From: Nocardia terrae
GTDB taxonomy: Bacteria; Actinomycetota; Actinomycetes; Mycobacteriales; Mycobacteriaceae
Reading direction: 5' to 3'
NCBI RefSeq assembly: GCF_009760405.1
Contig: NZ_WRPP01000002.1
Coordinates: forward strand, 992,001 to 1,056,000
Length of the DNA stretch: 64,000 nucleotides
Below are positions 26,620 through 35,218 of the stretch, piece by piece. Under the pieces are notes generated by a model. It had not been told where the DNA came from. It did no database searches and worked only from the letters and a program-made list of their open reading frames with translations. Position numbers and translations under genes: made by a program. Within the stretch, counting starts at the first letter, position 1. Every line of letters starts with the position of its first letter.

Positions 26620-28152
26620 CTAGTTGGCGGTGGTGGTGAGGGGTTCGAGTTGGGCGGCGTCGGCGTCGCGGTCGAGTTCGCGGGCGCGTTCGGCGAGCAG
26701 GGTGAGCAGGCGGGCGGGGATTTCGGCGCGGACCTGGATGAGGGCCTGCCACACCGTGTCGGGGGTGTCGGGGGTGAGGGCGGAGAGGAATTCTTCGATG
26801 TCGTCCATGCCGTCGATGAGGGTGAGGACGCGGGTGCGGCCTTCGGTGTTCTGGGCGAGGGCGATGTCGACGAGGGTGTGGATGTTGTCGCCGCAGGAGG
26901 CGGTGAGGACGGCGGCGAGGAGTTGTTCGCGGGTGAGGTCGCCGATGAGGGCGGCGAGTGTGGGTTTGGTGGTGTCGGGGAGGGCGTCGACGAGAGGCAG
27001 TGCCTGCGACCACAGGTCGTGGTCGGCGGTGGCGGTGATGACGGCGGTGAGGACGTCGGGTTCGGTCATGACGGGTAGTCCGGCCAGGCGGCGGCGGTGT
27101 TCGTCGGTGAGGGCGAGGGCGACGGGGATCATGGCGGCCCAGAGTCCGGCGGTGTGGGCGTCGCGGATGAGGTCGCCGAGGCGGTCGTCGTCTTGGTCGC
27201 CGACGCGGGCGGCGATGAAGGCGAGTTGTTCGGCGGGTAGGTGGGATGCCAAGGGCAGCAGGTTGACCCATTGTCCGCCGTCGAGTGCGGCGTCCATGAT
27301 GGCGGCGAGGATGTTTTCGTCGTGGACGGTGGGTCGTTCGGCGAACAGGCGCAGGCTGTCGGGGCTCATGGCGCTGGTGATGGGCAGCAGGGTGGCCCAG
27401 GCGTCGAGTTCGGCGACGGCGGTGATGAGGGCGTCGAGGACGTCGGGTCCGAGTCCGGCGGTGATGTCGCCGATCCAGGCGCGGTTGTGGGGTGCGATGG
27501 AGTCGAGCAGGTCGATGCCTTCGGCCCACATGTTCTGGTCGTAGGCGGCGCGGATGACGCCGGGGACGCGGTCGGCGACGATGTGCAGGACGCGGTCGAT
27601 GGCGGTTTTGTCTTCGAGTAGGAAGCCGATGCGTAGCAGGTCGGCGTCGCTCATGACGGGTGCGGCGGCGCGCAGGGCGGGTTCGGGGACGACGTGGACG
27701 AAGCGGCCCATGGTGATGTGGTCGCCGCGGGCGAGGAGTTCGCGGGCGACGTCGGTGACCATGGTGGCGGGGACGGCGGCGATGATGGCGGCGGTGCGGC
27801 GGGGGTCGAGTTGGACGGCGCATTCGGCGAGGAATGTGGCGTGTAGGTGTTTGGCGATGTCGACGGCGCGGTGGGGTTCGACGGCGCTGGCGACGGCGGC
27901 GCACAGGACGGGTCCGAAGGCGCGTTCGGCCATTTTGGAGCTGAGGGCCACGGGGACGATCTTGCTGGCGGCGGCGATGCCTTTGAGTCGCTTGGTGTCT
28001 CGGTCGAAGAGTCGGTCGGTGACGCGTTCGCGGTATTCGCGGATGGCGGCGGATGGCAGGTCGACGAGGAAGTCGAGTTCGGTGGGGTCGGTGATGCCCA
28101 GTACGCGTGCGAGTTTGGTGGTCTCGGCGACGGCGGCGAGGTGCTCGCTCAT
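26620..28152 (-). CDS. Large all-helical repeat protein of unknown function
   Basis: This 510-aa protein appears built of helical repeats of about 55-60 residues with recurring cores such as W-x2-LLP[IL] (DAWATLLPITSAMS, GQWVNLLPLASHLP, GLWAAMIPVALALT, DLWSQALPLVDALP), about residues 245-410. This is HEAT-like or MgtE_N-like in texture. There is no signal peptide and no membrane segment, so it is probably a cytosolic scaffold. Its start overlaps the stop of the 71-aa gene (ATGA), so the two are coupled. I do not recognise a characterised homologue. Confidence 0.7.
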   Translation of the reverse strand: MSEHLAAVAETTKLARVLGITDPTELDFLVDLPSAAIREYRERVTDRLFDRDTKRLKGIAAASKIVPVALSSKMAERAFGPVLCAAVASAVEPHRAVDIAKHLHATFLAECAVQLDPRRTAAIIAAVPATMVTDVARELLARGDHITMGRFVHVVPEPALRAAAPVMSDADLLRIGFLLEDKTAIDRVLHIVADRVPGVIRAAYDQNMWAEGIDLLDSIAPHNRAWIGDITAGLGPDVLDALITAVAELDAWATLLPITSAMSPDSLRLFAERPTVHDENILAAIMDAALDGGQWVNLLPLASHLPAEQLAFIAARVGDQDDDRLGDLIRDAHTAGLWAAMIPVALALTDEHRRRLAGLPVMTEPDVLTAVITATADHDLWSQALPLVDALPDTTKPTLAALIGDLTREQLLAAVLTASCGDNIHTLVDIALAQNTEGRTRVLTLIDGMDDIEEFLSALTPDTPDTVWQALIQVRAEIPARLLTLLAERARELDRDADAAQLEPLTTTAN

Positions 28153-28364
28153 AGTCCCAGTGCTTTCTTGACGGCCGGGCGCATGAGGCGCGGGACGATG
28201 TCGAGGGAGTGGCCGATGGCGGCGTCGAGGGTGGCGCCGTGGTGGTCGAGGGCCTGGGTGAGCAGGCGGTCGAGTTCGGCCAGGTCGGTGTCGGTGAGCT
28301 GGTCGAAGGCTGCGGGCAGGGGTGCTCGCAGGGTGTCGCTGAGTTGGCGTGCTGCGTGGGACAT
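28149..28364 (-). CDS. Small helical protein (71 aa) coupled to the helical-repeat protein
   Basis: The ATG at 28364 (MSHAARQLSDTLRAPLPAAF) has GGAAAG upstream. The longer in-frame ORF would start inside the operator region and is rejected. The protein is two to three amphipathic helices with no motif. It is first in the operon under the CGTACTG-type operators. A binding partner role for the 510-aa protein is only a guess. Confidence 0.65.
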   Translation of the reverse strand: MSHAARQLSDTLRAPLPAAFDQLTDTDLAELDRLLTQALDHHGATLDAAIGHSLDIVPRLMRPAVKKALGL

Positions 28365-28383
28365 CGGCTGCTTTCCGGTTGTG

Positions 28384-28398
28384 CGTACTGCCGGTACG
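28384..28398. promoter_or_regulatory. TetR operator copy 1
   Basis: CGTACTGCCGGTACG is a palindrome (CGTAC arms) located 20 bp before the 71-aa gene. Confidence 0.65.
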
Positions 28399-28404
28399 AA
28401 GATC

Positions 28405-28419
28405 GATACTGGCAGTACG
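28405..28419. promoter_or_regulatory. TetR operator copy 2
   Basis: GATACTGGCAGTACG reads as a close match to copy 1 on the opposite strand. It starts 21 bp after copy 1, which puts both on one DNA face. Confidence 0.6.
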
Positions 28420-28525
28420 TTCTGCGTCAAATCAATCCCGGGTTGCGGCTAGCGCTATGTGGCTTGTATCACGTGACGGGCCGGTAATCTAGGGTAGAAG
28501 GGCCCGGCGAAGGGAAGTTCCCGTG

Positions 28526-28540
28526 CGTACTGTCGGTACG
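28526..28540. promoter_or_regulatory. TetR operator copy 3
   Basis: CGTACTGTCGGTACG differs from copy 1 by one base. It abuts the -10-like TACACT (28543-28548) of the TetR gene, which suggests autorepression. Confidence 0.65.
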
Positions 28541-28554
28541 TGTACACTCCGGGC

Positions 28555-29250
28555 GTGGCTCGTAGCAGTGCCGGAGCGGTCCGGATGGTGACCCGTGAGG
28601 ACATCGTGGACGCGGCGATCCGGGTGATCGATCGGGCGGGTCCGCGTCCGAGCATGGATGACATCGCGCGCGAAGCGCAGATCACCAAGCCGCGGCTGTA
28701 TCGGCAGTTCGCGGACAAGGGCGATTTGTTCACCGAGATTGCGGCGCGTATGTCGCGGCAGGCGTTCTCGGCCGCGGGGTCGGATATGACGTTGATGCTG
28801 CAGCCGCCGCGGCAGGCGTTGCGGCGCGTCTTCGGCGAGTATGCGGCCGGGATTCTGGAGCATCCCAACGTGTTCCGTTATCTGGGTCAGGCGCCGGTGT
28901 TGCAGCAGTCGGGTGCGGGTGTGCTGCAACTGGATCTGGGCCGGGATGCGGCGCGGCGGTTGGAGAAGCTGGCGCGGTCGGTGGCCGAGGCGGTGCCGTT
29001 GGATACGCGGGGCCTGGATTATCTGTCGCGGGCGTTGATCGGTGCGGTGGTGTCGATCACCGATCTGTGGTTGTCGGATTCGGATACCCCGTCGGTGGAG
29101 CAGACGGGTGAGTTCGTGGATCAGGCCACGGAGTTGGTGTGGGGTTTGATCGATGGGTTTCTGCGGCGTCAGGGCATCGAGGCGGATGCGGACACGCCGA
29201 TTTTCGCGACTTTCGCGGAGGTGAATCAGTCGCGGGCGAGCGGCGACTGA
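28555..29250 (+). CDS. TetR/AcrR family regulator of the helical-repeat/SDR region
   Basis: This 231-aa protein has an HTH at about residues 20-65 (PSMDDIAREAQITKPRLYRQFADK) and a helical ligand domain. The GTG at 28555 follows TACACT by exactly six bases, which indicates a leaderless mRNA; a GTG at 28540 lies within the operator and is less likely. Three operator copies flank the divergent promoter, so it probably controls both its own gene and the 71-aa/510-aa genes. Confidence 0.88.
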   Translation: MARSSAGAVRMVTREDIVDAAIRVIDRAGPRPSMDDIAREAQITKPRLYRQFADKGDLFTEIAARMSRQAFSAAGSDMTLMLQPPRQALRRVFGEYAAGILEHPNVFRYLGQAPVLQQSGAGVLQLDLGRDAARRLEKLARSVAEAVPLDTRGLDYLSRALIGAVVSITDLWLSDSDTPSVEQTGEFVDQATELVWGLIDGFLRRQGIEADADTPIFATFAEVNQSRASGD

Positions 29251-29336
29251 CACATTGTTGACACTCCGCCAATAGCCGTGCACGCTGAGGGGCGAGGCGC
29301 TGACGCGCACCCTGATGGCAAGCGAAGGATCACACC

Positions 29337-30482
29337 ATGGCACGCCCCGCATGGAGCGACGACGAGGTCGAGGCGGTACGAGGACTGGCGACCACCTTCT
29401 TCGAGAAGGAGGTGATTCCGCACACCGAGAAGTTCATCGCGCAGGGCCATCCCGACCGCAAGCTCTACAACCGTGCCGGCGAACTGGGCCTGCTGTGTGC
29501 GGCCATCCCTGCCGAATACGGCGGTGGCGGCGGCACTTTCGCGCACGAGGCGGCCATCATCGAGGCCCAGGCGCACGCCGGTGACGGGTCGCTGGGCATG
29601 TCGGTGCACTCCTCGATCATCGCGCCCTATATTCACGAGTTCGGTTCCGAGGAACTCAAGCGCGCGGTGCTGCCCAAGGCCGCCAGCGGGGAGATGGTGC
29701 TCTCGATCGGCATGACCGAGCCGGGCACGGGGTCGGATCTGCAGGCGATCAAGACCCGCGCGGTGCGCGAGGGCGACGAGTACGTCATCACCGGTTCGAA
29801 GATCTTCATCTCCAACGGCTGGCTGTGCGACGGCATCATCATCGCCTGCAAGACCGACCCGTCGCTGGGTGCGGCGGGTGTCTCGCTGATTTTCGCCGAG
29901 GTCGGGGAGGACACACCGGGTTTCACCCGCGGACGCATCCTGTCCAAGATCGGCGGCAAGGCGCAGGACACCGCCGAGCTGTTCTTCGACGGCCTGCGGG
30001 TGCCCGCGACGAACCTGCTGGGTGCGGCCGAGGGGCAGGGCTTCTATCAGATGATGCAGATGCTGGCCCAGGAACGGCTGGTCACCGCGATCATGGCGGT
30101 GGCGATGACCGAGAAGGCGGTCGCGTTGACCGTCGACTACACCAAGGGGCGCGAGGCGTTCGGCAAGCCGCTGTTCGCGATGCAGAACACCCGGTTCGAG
30201 CTGGCCGAGTGCGCGACGATCGCCAAGGTCGGGCGGGTCTTCCTCGACGACTGCATCGGCAAGCACCTGCGCGGGGAGCTCGATATCCCCACCGCGGCCA
30301 TGTCGAAATACTGGTTGACCGATCAACTCGGTAATGTGGTGGATCGCTGCCTGCAGTTCTTCGGCGGCTATGGATACATGACCGAATACCCGATTTCCCA
30401 GCTGTACACCGGCGCTCGGGTCCTGCGAATCCTCGCGGGAGCCAACGAGGTGATGAAGGATCTCATTGCCCGCTCACTCTGA
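29337..30482 (+). CDS. Acyl-CoA dehydrogenase
   Basis: This 381-aa flavoenzyme has the N-terminal helical domain, the middle beta domain with MTEPGTGSDLQAIKTRAVREG and ITGSKIFISNGW, and the C-terminal FAD domain with FFGGYGYMTEYPISQ. The Glu of the usual YEGT motif near the C-terminus is an Ala (ILAGANEV), as in long-chain or isovaleryl types where the base sits in an earlier helix (candidate TEKAVALTVDY). It catalyses alpha,beta-oxidation of an acyl-CoA. The downstream TetR gene starts inside its last codons. Confidence 0.92.
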   Translation: MARPAWSDDEVEAVRGLATTFFEKEVIPHTEKFIAQGHPDRKLYNRAGELGLLCAAIPAEYGGGGGTFAHEAAIIEAQAHAGDGSLGMSVHSSIIAPYIHEFGSEELKRAVLPKAASGEMVLSIGMTEPGTGSDLQAIKTRAVREGDEYVITGSKIFISNGWLCDGIIIACKTDPSLGAAGVSLIFAEVGEDTPGFTRGRILSKIGGKAQDTAELFFDGLRVPATNLLGAAEGQGFYQMMQMLAQERLVTAIMAVAMTEKAVALTVDYTKGREAFGKPLFAMQNTRFELAECATIAKVGRVFLDDCIGKHLRGELDIPTAAMSKYWLTDQLGNVVDRCLQFFGGYGYMTEYPISQLYTGARVLRILAGANEVMKDLIARSL

Positions 30483-31134
30483 AACCCCGACCATCGAGCC
30501 GGCCTCCTCCGAGGACACCGGCGACGCTCCCTCGCGTCGGCGCCGGCTCGAACCCGACGAACGCCGCGCGCAGATCCTGTCCTGCGCGATCGACATGTTC
30601 GGCGAACGTCCCTATGCCGCGGTGTCCACCGCCGAACTGGCCCAGCGGGCCGGGGTGGCGCGCGGACTGATCAACCACTACTTCGGCAACAAGCGCGATC
30701 TGTACCTGGCGGTGGTGCGGCGCATGGTGACGCTGCCGCGGCCGGAGAAGATGTCGGTGCCCGCCGGGTCGACCCGGGATCGGGTGGACGCGAGCGTGTC
30801 GTGGCTGCTGGACACCATCGGCGAGCACGGCAGCACCTGGGTCAAGGTCACCGGTCACGAAGGTGTGGGCGACGACCCGGAGGTGCAGCGCATCCTCGAC
30901 GAGGCCGACTACGCCGCCGCCGACCGCATGGTCGCGATGATGGGCCTGGACGATTCGCTGCATTCGGGCGAATTGCGGGCGCTGGTGCGCTGTTACGGCG
31001 GTCTGGTCAAGGCGGCGGGGCGCGAGTGGATCGTGCGCGGCAGCCTGACCCGCGAGCAGGTGCACCACCTGCTCGCCGACGCGCTGCTCACCCTGGTCAC
31101 CCAGACCTTTCCGAAGGTCGACTCGGCCAACTGA
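30466..31134 (+). CDS. TetR/AcrR family regulator
   Basis: This 222-aa protein has an HTH at about residues 45-80 (VSTAELAQRAGVARGLINHYFGNK). The TTG at 30466 overlaps the acyl-CoA dehydrogenase gene by 17 bp; a later start is possible, but no ATG lies before the HTH. It is co-transcribed with the dehydrogenase and could control fatty-acid genes. A long imperfect hairpin follows the stop. Confidence 0.87.
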   Translation: MPAHSETPTIEPASSEDTGDAPSRRRRLEPDERRAQILSCAIDMFGERPYAAVSTAELAQRAGVARGLINHYFGNKRDLYLAVVRRMVTLPRPEKMSVPAGSTRDRVDASVSWLLDTIGEHGSTWVKVTGHEGVGDDPEVQRILDEADYAAADRMVAMMGLDDSLHSGELRALVRCYGGLVKAAGREWIVRGSLTREQVHHLLADALLTLVTQTFPKVDSAN

Positions 31135-31140
31135 ACACCA

Positions 31141-31189
31141 CGTACTTCGCCCCGGTCCACCCGCATGGTGTGGGCCGGTGCGCAGTACG
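31141..31189 (+). terminator. Long imperfect hairpin after the TetR gene
   Basis: The arms CGTACT (31141) and AGTACG (31184) extend inward through a stem of about 20 bp with three mismatches. It starts 7 nt past the stop codon. It probably acts as a terminator, although its symmetry would also suit protein binding. Confidence 0.5.
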
Positions 31190-31367
31190 TTGCGGTGCAA
31201 GGGAACACGCCGCGGTCCGAAATTCGCGGCGCAGGCGCCCGGTGCGGACCGGATGAGCGGCGACGAGCTGCCGGTGCGGATCGGCCTGCCTGGGGCATCG
31301 GATGGGGTTGCTTCCGCCGCCGCCGATTCTGTCGAGGCGCCTGCCGATCACCGCCCCGCGCCGTGGA

Positions 31368-32405
31368 TCAGACCGCCGCGAGCGTTTCCACCTGCCAGGT
31401 GATTCCGTGGTCGGTGAGTGCGGCCAGGAATCCGGCGGGGTCGAAGACCTGTGCGGGAGTCAGGGTTCCGGCCGGTGCGCCGTCGGTGACCAGGCGGCGG
31501 GCGGCCTCCACGGCGATGACCGCGGTGGAGCCGTAGGGGTCGAATCCGGTGACCCAGCCCCGGGCGCGGCGGCCGTCGACGCCGGTGGCCTCGGCCAGCA
31601 CGAACCAGCGTGAGGCCGCCAGCACGGCCGGGTCGGGGATCTCCGGAATCGTCTCGGCCACTTCACCACTGAGCCCGGCGAAGAGCTCGCCCACCTCGGT
31701 GCGGATGACCCCGCGCACAACCGGGGAGTCGACGTGACGCGGGACGGTGTACACGCCGGGCAGGGCCAGCGGAGTCACCGTGACCGGTTCGGTTTCACCG
31801 GGTTCGGTCAGCGTGCTCGCCGAGTCGGCGGCCGGACGCCAGTCACCGTCGCGGTATTCGATCTGATCGAGTACCGCGATGGCGGCCATCGAGCGGGCGG
31901 TGCCGCGCGAGGCCGCGCCGGGGCGGCGCAGGTCGGCGACGACGATCTCGGCGATCGGGGCGTCGAGGCGAGCGGCGGCCAGGGCGGCGATCAGGTCGCC
32001 GGGTACGCCGTCGTCCTGGACGGCCGGAAGCACCGCGATCCCAGCGTCTTTGGCGGCCTGGTCGTAGGTGGTCAGGATCTTGTGCAGGTAGGCGGGTTCG
32101 CCGGTGGTGTCGAGATAGGGGCGGCGTGCGGCGATCGCGGCGCGGACCACCGGCTCACCCCAGAAGGTGAACGGTCCGGCGGCATTGATGACCGCGTCGC
32201 AGTCGGCGAACGCGGCGGCGAGGGCTTCGATGTCGTCGAGGGCGGCGACCCGGATCTCGGCGTCGGGCAGCCCCGACTTGTGCGCGACCCGGCGCAGCCG
32301 GGCCGCGTCGCGGCCGACCAGCACCGGGGTGATGTCGCGGCGAACCAGTTCGGCGACGATGAGCGAACCGGTGAAACCGCTCGCGCCGTGGACAGCAATA
32401 CGCAT
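31368..32405 (-). CDS. Saccharopine dehydrogenase-like / trans-acting enoyl reductase family protein
   Basis: This 345-aa protein has an N-terminal Rossmann fold (MRIAVHGASGFTGSLIVAEL, then VLVGRDAARL) and the segment CDAVINAAGPFTFWGEPVVRAAI with the PYLDTTGE motif typical of this family. Members reduce varied carbonyl or enoyl substrates with NAD(P)H. The ATG at 32405 has GGAG nine bases upstream; an in-frame ATG at 32420 is possible. It is divergent from an AraC-type gene that may regulate it. Confidence 0.85.
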   Translation of the reverse strand: MRIAVHGASGFTGSLIVAELVRRDITPVLVGRDAARLRRVAHKSGLPDAEIRVAALDDIEALAAAFADCDAVINAAGPFTFWGEPVVRAAIAARRPYLDTTGEPAYLHKILTTYDQAAKDAGIAVLPAVQDDGVPGDLIAALAAARLDAPIAEIVVADLRRPGAASRGTARSMAAIAVLDQIEYRDGDWRPAADSASTLTEPGETEPVTVTPLALPGVYTVPRHVDSPVVRGVIRTEVGELFAGLSGEVAETIPEIPDPAVLAASRWFVLAEATGVDGRRARGWVTGFDPYGSTAVIAVEAARRLVTDGAPAGTLTPAQVFDPAGFLAALTDHGITWQVETLAAV

Positions 32406-32553
32406 GGGGGACAACTCCATCGAGTGGGAACGAAGCCGCGGGATCGGCTCGCTTTCTCACGCTAGGGACCCCGGCCCGGACGATCGATGCTCGAGAATCC
32501 GGTCCTGATATCCGATCGTCCGAAGCCGCCCCGGGCGCCGCTACGGTGGAGCA

Positions 32554-33414
32554 GTGGACATTCTCAGCGACGCCGTCGCCGCGATGCGGTTGGGCATCCC
32601 GCACTCCAACCGCACCGTCAAGATCGCGCCGTGGCGCACCTACTTCCCGGCGGAGGGCAACAGCGCCGGATTCCATGTGGTGCTGCAGGGTTCGTGCTGG
32701 CTGGTGCCCGACGGTGGCGCGCCGGTGCACCTGCAGGCCGGTGATGTCGCGTTCATGCCGCGCAGCCGCGGCCACGCCATCACCGACAGCCTCGACACCG
32801 CCACCGAAACCGGCACCGAAACCGTATTGCTGTGCGGCGCTTACTATCTCGACGGCTCGCGGGAGCACCCCGCGTTGGCGGAGCTGCCCGATGTGATCCA
32901 CCTGCCCGCCCGGGTCGGTCACCACAGCCCGCTGCGCACCGCCATCGAGCTGCTCGGCCACGAGGTCGAGTCCCGCCACGGCTCGGGTGCGATCGCGCCG
33001 CTGCTCGAGGTGCTGCTGCTGTTCATGCTGCGCGCCTGGCACCAGACCCACCCCACCGACACCGGATGGGTCGCCGCGCTGGGAGATCCGGTGATCCACG
33101 CGGGCCTGCAAGCGATCCACGCCGAACCGGCCGCGCCGTGGACGGTACAGACGCTGGCCGCGCGCGCGGGAGTGTCACGCTCGGTGTTCGCCCAACGCTT
33201 CACCGCCACCCTGGGCACCGGGCCACTGACCTACCTGACGTGGTGGCGCATGACGTGCGCGGCGCGGCTGTTGCGCGAATCCGACCTGCTGCTGCGCGTG
33301 GTCGCCGAGAAGGCCGGGTACACCTCCGAATACGCCTTCGCCAAGGCGTTCAAACGCGAATTCGGGATATCGCCCGGACAATTCCGCACCCACGCGGGCC
33401 CCGAGGCCGCCTGA
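32554..33414 (+). CDS. AraC family transcriptional regulator (cupin sensor)
   Basis: This 286-aa protein has an N-terminal cupin domain (about residues 15-170, HLQAGDVAFMPRSRGHAITD) and a C-terminal double HTH (about 190-280, WTVQTLAARAGVSRSVFAQRF and LLRVVAEKAGYTSEYAFAKAFKREFG). The GTG follows TACGGT by exactly six bases, so it is probably leaderless. It probably regulates the divergent reductase gene. Confidence 0.92.
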   Translation: MDILSDAVAAMRLGIPHSNRTVKIAPWRTYFPAEGNSAGFHVVLQGSCWLVPDGGAPVHLQAGDVAFMPRSRGHAITDSLDTATETGTETVLLCGAYYLDGSREHPALAELPDVIHLPARVGHHSPLRTAIELLGHEVESRHGSGAIAPLLEVLLLFMLRAWHQTHPTDTGWVAALGDPVIHAGLQAIHAEPAAPWTVQTLAARAGVSRSVFAQRFTATLGTGPLTYLTWWRMTCAARLLRESDLLLRVVAEKAGYTSEYAFAKAFKREFGISPGQFRTHAGPEAA

Positions 33415-33618
33415 GCGGTACTCAGATCCTGCGGGCGCAGATCGGCGGCAGGGGTGTGGAAGGCGTTCTCGCGCGCCGTCAACCGGCGCGGGAAACCGAG
33501 GCCGTCGATACAGCATCGGCCGATGGCGCAGATCGGCGCTTACTCCGACGACCCCCGCGGGACGGGCAATGCCGCCGCCGACATGCTGACAGCGGCATTC
33601 CCGTGCGGGGCGCGGCGT

Positions 33619-34539
33619 CTAGGGCAGCAGCACCAGACGCCCGCGCAGCCCGCCCTTTTCGAAGCGGGCATGCGCGGCGGCGGCCTCGGTGAGGGGATAG
33701 GTTTCGGCCACGCGCAGGGTGAGGGCGCCGGATTCGACGAGGTCCACCAGTTCGGCCAGGCGGCGGCCGTCGGGAGCCTGCTGGACGGCGGTCACCGTGA
33801 TACCGCGTTCGGCGGGCGGCGCGACCGTGGGCAGCAACGCGACGAAGACGCCGCCGTCGCGGACCACCGGCAGCACCGCGCCGCCCAACAACGCGGCATC
33901 GATGACGGCGTCGACACCGTTCGCGCCGAGTCGCCGCGCCAGATCCGCACCGCGCGTGGCGAATTCGTGCGCGCCCAGGGAGCGCACCAGGTCCTCGTCA
34001 CCCGCCCCGGCCACCGCGATCACCGTGGCCCCCGCGGCGGCGGCCAACAGCACCGCGTAGCCGCCGACCCCACCGGCCGCACCCGTCACCAGCACCCGTC
34101 TGCCCGGGGCCGCGCCCGCGGCGGTGACGGCCAGGTCGGCGGTGATCCCGTTGAGCGGCAAGGTCGCCGCGGCCGTGAGATCGACACCGGTCGGGGCCGC
34201 GGCCACCAGCTCGGCGGGGATGACCAGGTAGTCGGTGTAGCTGCCCGCGAAACTGGCCAGCCACGGAATCAACCCGATCACCGGCTGCCCGGCCTGCGCG
34301 GAGCCGGCCTCGGGACCCACCGCCTCGATCCAGCCGGAGAACTCCACCCCGGGCACGTAATGCTCACGCTCGGGCAGCAATGCCGCGAACGCACCCGCCC
34401 GCGCCCCGATATCGACCGGATTCACCGGGGCCGCAGCGACTTTCACCAGCACCTCACCGGGTCCCGGCACAGGGACGGGCACCTCGAGCAGCTCGAGGAC
34501 CTCCGGCCCGCCCGGACGTGAGAAAGCGACAGCACGCAT
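33619..34539 (-). CDS. NADP-dependent quinone oxidoreductase-like (zinc-free MDR) protein
   Basis: This 306-aa protein has the GroES-like N-terminal domain (MRAVAFSRPGGPEVLELLEV; VNPVDIGARAG) and the Rossmann domain with RVLVTGAAGGVGGYAVLLA. It lacks zinc ligands, which marks it as a quinone reductase type medium-chain dehydrogenase. The ATG at 34539 has AGGAG nine bases upstream. It is divergent from an HxlR-type regulator, a common pair in which the regulator senses electrophiles. Confidence 0.92.
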   Translation of the reverse strand: MRAVAFSRPGGPEVLELLEVPVPVPGPGEVLVKVAAAPVNPVDIGARAGAFAALLPEREHYVPGVEFSGWIEAVGPEAGSAQAGQPVIGLIPWLASFAGSYTDYLVIPAELVAAAPTGVDLTAAATLPLNGITADLAVTAAGAAPGRRVLVTGAAGGVGGYAVLLAAAAGATVIAVAGAGDEDLVRSLGAHEFATRGADLARRLGANGVDAVIDAALLGGAVLPVVRDGGVFVALLPTVAPPAERGITVTAVQQAPDGRRLAELVDLVESGALTLRVAETYPLTEAAAAHARFEKGGLRGRLVLLP

Positions 34540-34804
34540 GGAAATGCTCCTGTTGATGCGAAGGAATGAAAGCCCACCGGTGGAACGCCCGCCCGCCGAT
34601 CCCGGCGGTGCGGGGCGTGATTTCACCGTAGGACGAGCCGACAGGTCCCGGCCAGTAGGCACCCGGAAGTTCCCAGGTCACCCCTATGCGTGCGGGCATC
34701 GGTGACACCGGCGGCTGCGGCGGGCGGCCTGTGGGGCGGGGAATGGCCGAAACCCGCTGCCGTGAGCGGGAATGCGCTGTGGGGTGCGGGCCGCTGAACC
34801 TGTG

Positions 34805-35218
34805 GTGACGACCACCACCGCGGCCCAGCGGCGCGAACAGGCCCGGGTCGACTACAACGCCTTCCTCGCGGCGTGTCCGACCCATCAGATGCTCGACACC
34901 ATCAGCGACAAGTGGGTGTGTCTGATCCTGGCCGCGCTCGGGTCCGGTCCGCTGCGCTATGGGGAACTGGGCGCGATCGTCGCCTCGGTCAGCAACAAGA
35001 TGCTCACCCAGACCCTGCGCACCCTCGAACGCGACGGCCTGGTCACCCGCCAGATGACCGCGCAAGTGCCGGTGCGCGTGGACTATTGGCTCACCGAGCT
35101 GGGCCACAGCCTGCTGCCGGTGCTCTCGGGACTGCAGCACTGGGCCGAGGGTCACATGGACCAGGTACTGGCCGCGCGCGCCGAGTTCGACGACGCCGGG
35201 AATGCCGACCGATCATGA
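34805..35218 (+). CDS. HxlR family transcriptional regulator
   Basis: This protein of about 137 aa has the HxlR winged helix: an N-terminal Cys (AACPTHQMLDTISDKWVCLIL), LRYGELGAIVASVSNKMLTQTLRTLE, and the wing region PVRVDYWLTELG. The single Cys near the recognition fold could be a redox or electrophile sensor, as in QorR/YodB. GTG at 34802 or 34805 are equal candidates. It is divergent from the quinone reductase gene and overlaps the LLM oxidoreductase gene. Confidence 0.9.
   Translation: MTTTTAAQRREQARVDYNAFLAACPTHQMLDTISDKWVCLILAALGSGPLRYGELGAIVASVSNKMLTQTLRTLERDGLVTRQMTAQVPVRVDYWLTELGHSLLPVLSGLQHWAEGHMDQVLAARAEFDDAGNADRS

Noticed and set aside
25703..27904. 733-aa minus-strand ORF rich in Arg/His/Pro
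   Set aside because: It overlaps the SDR and helical-repeat genes in another frame. The low-complexity composition indicates a frame shadow.
31135..31367. Possible small gene in the convergent spacer
   Set aside because: Only an imperfect hairpin and chance frames are present.
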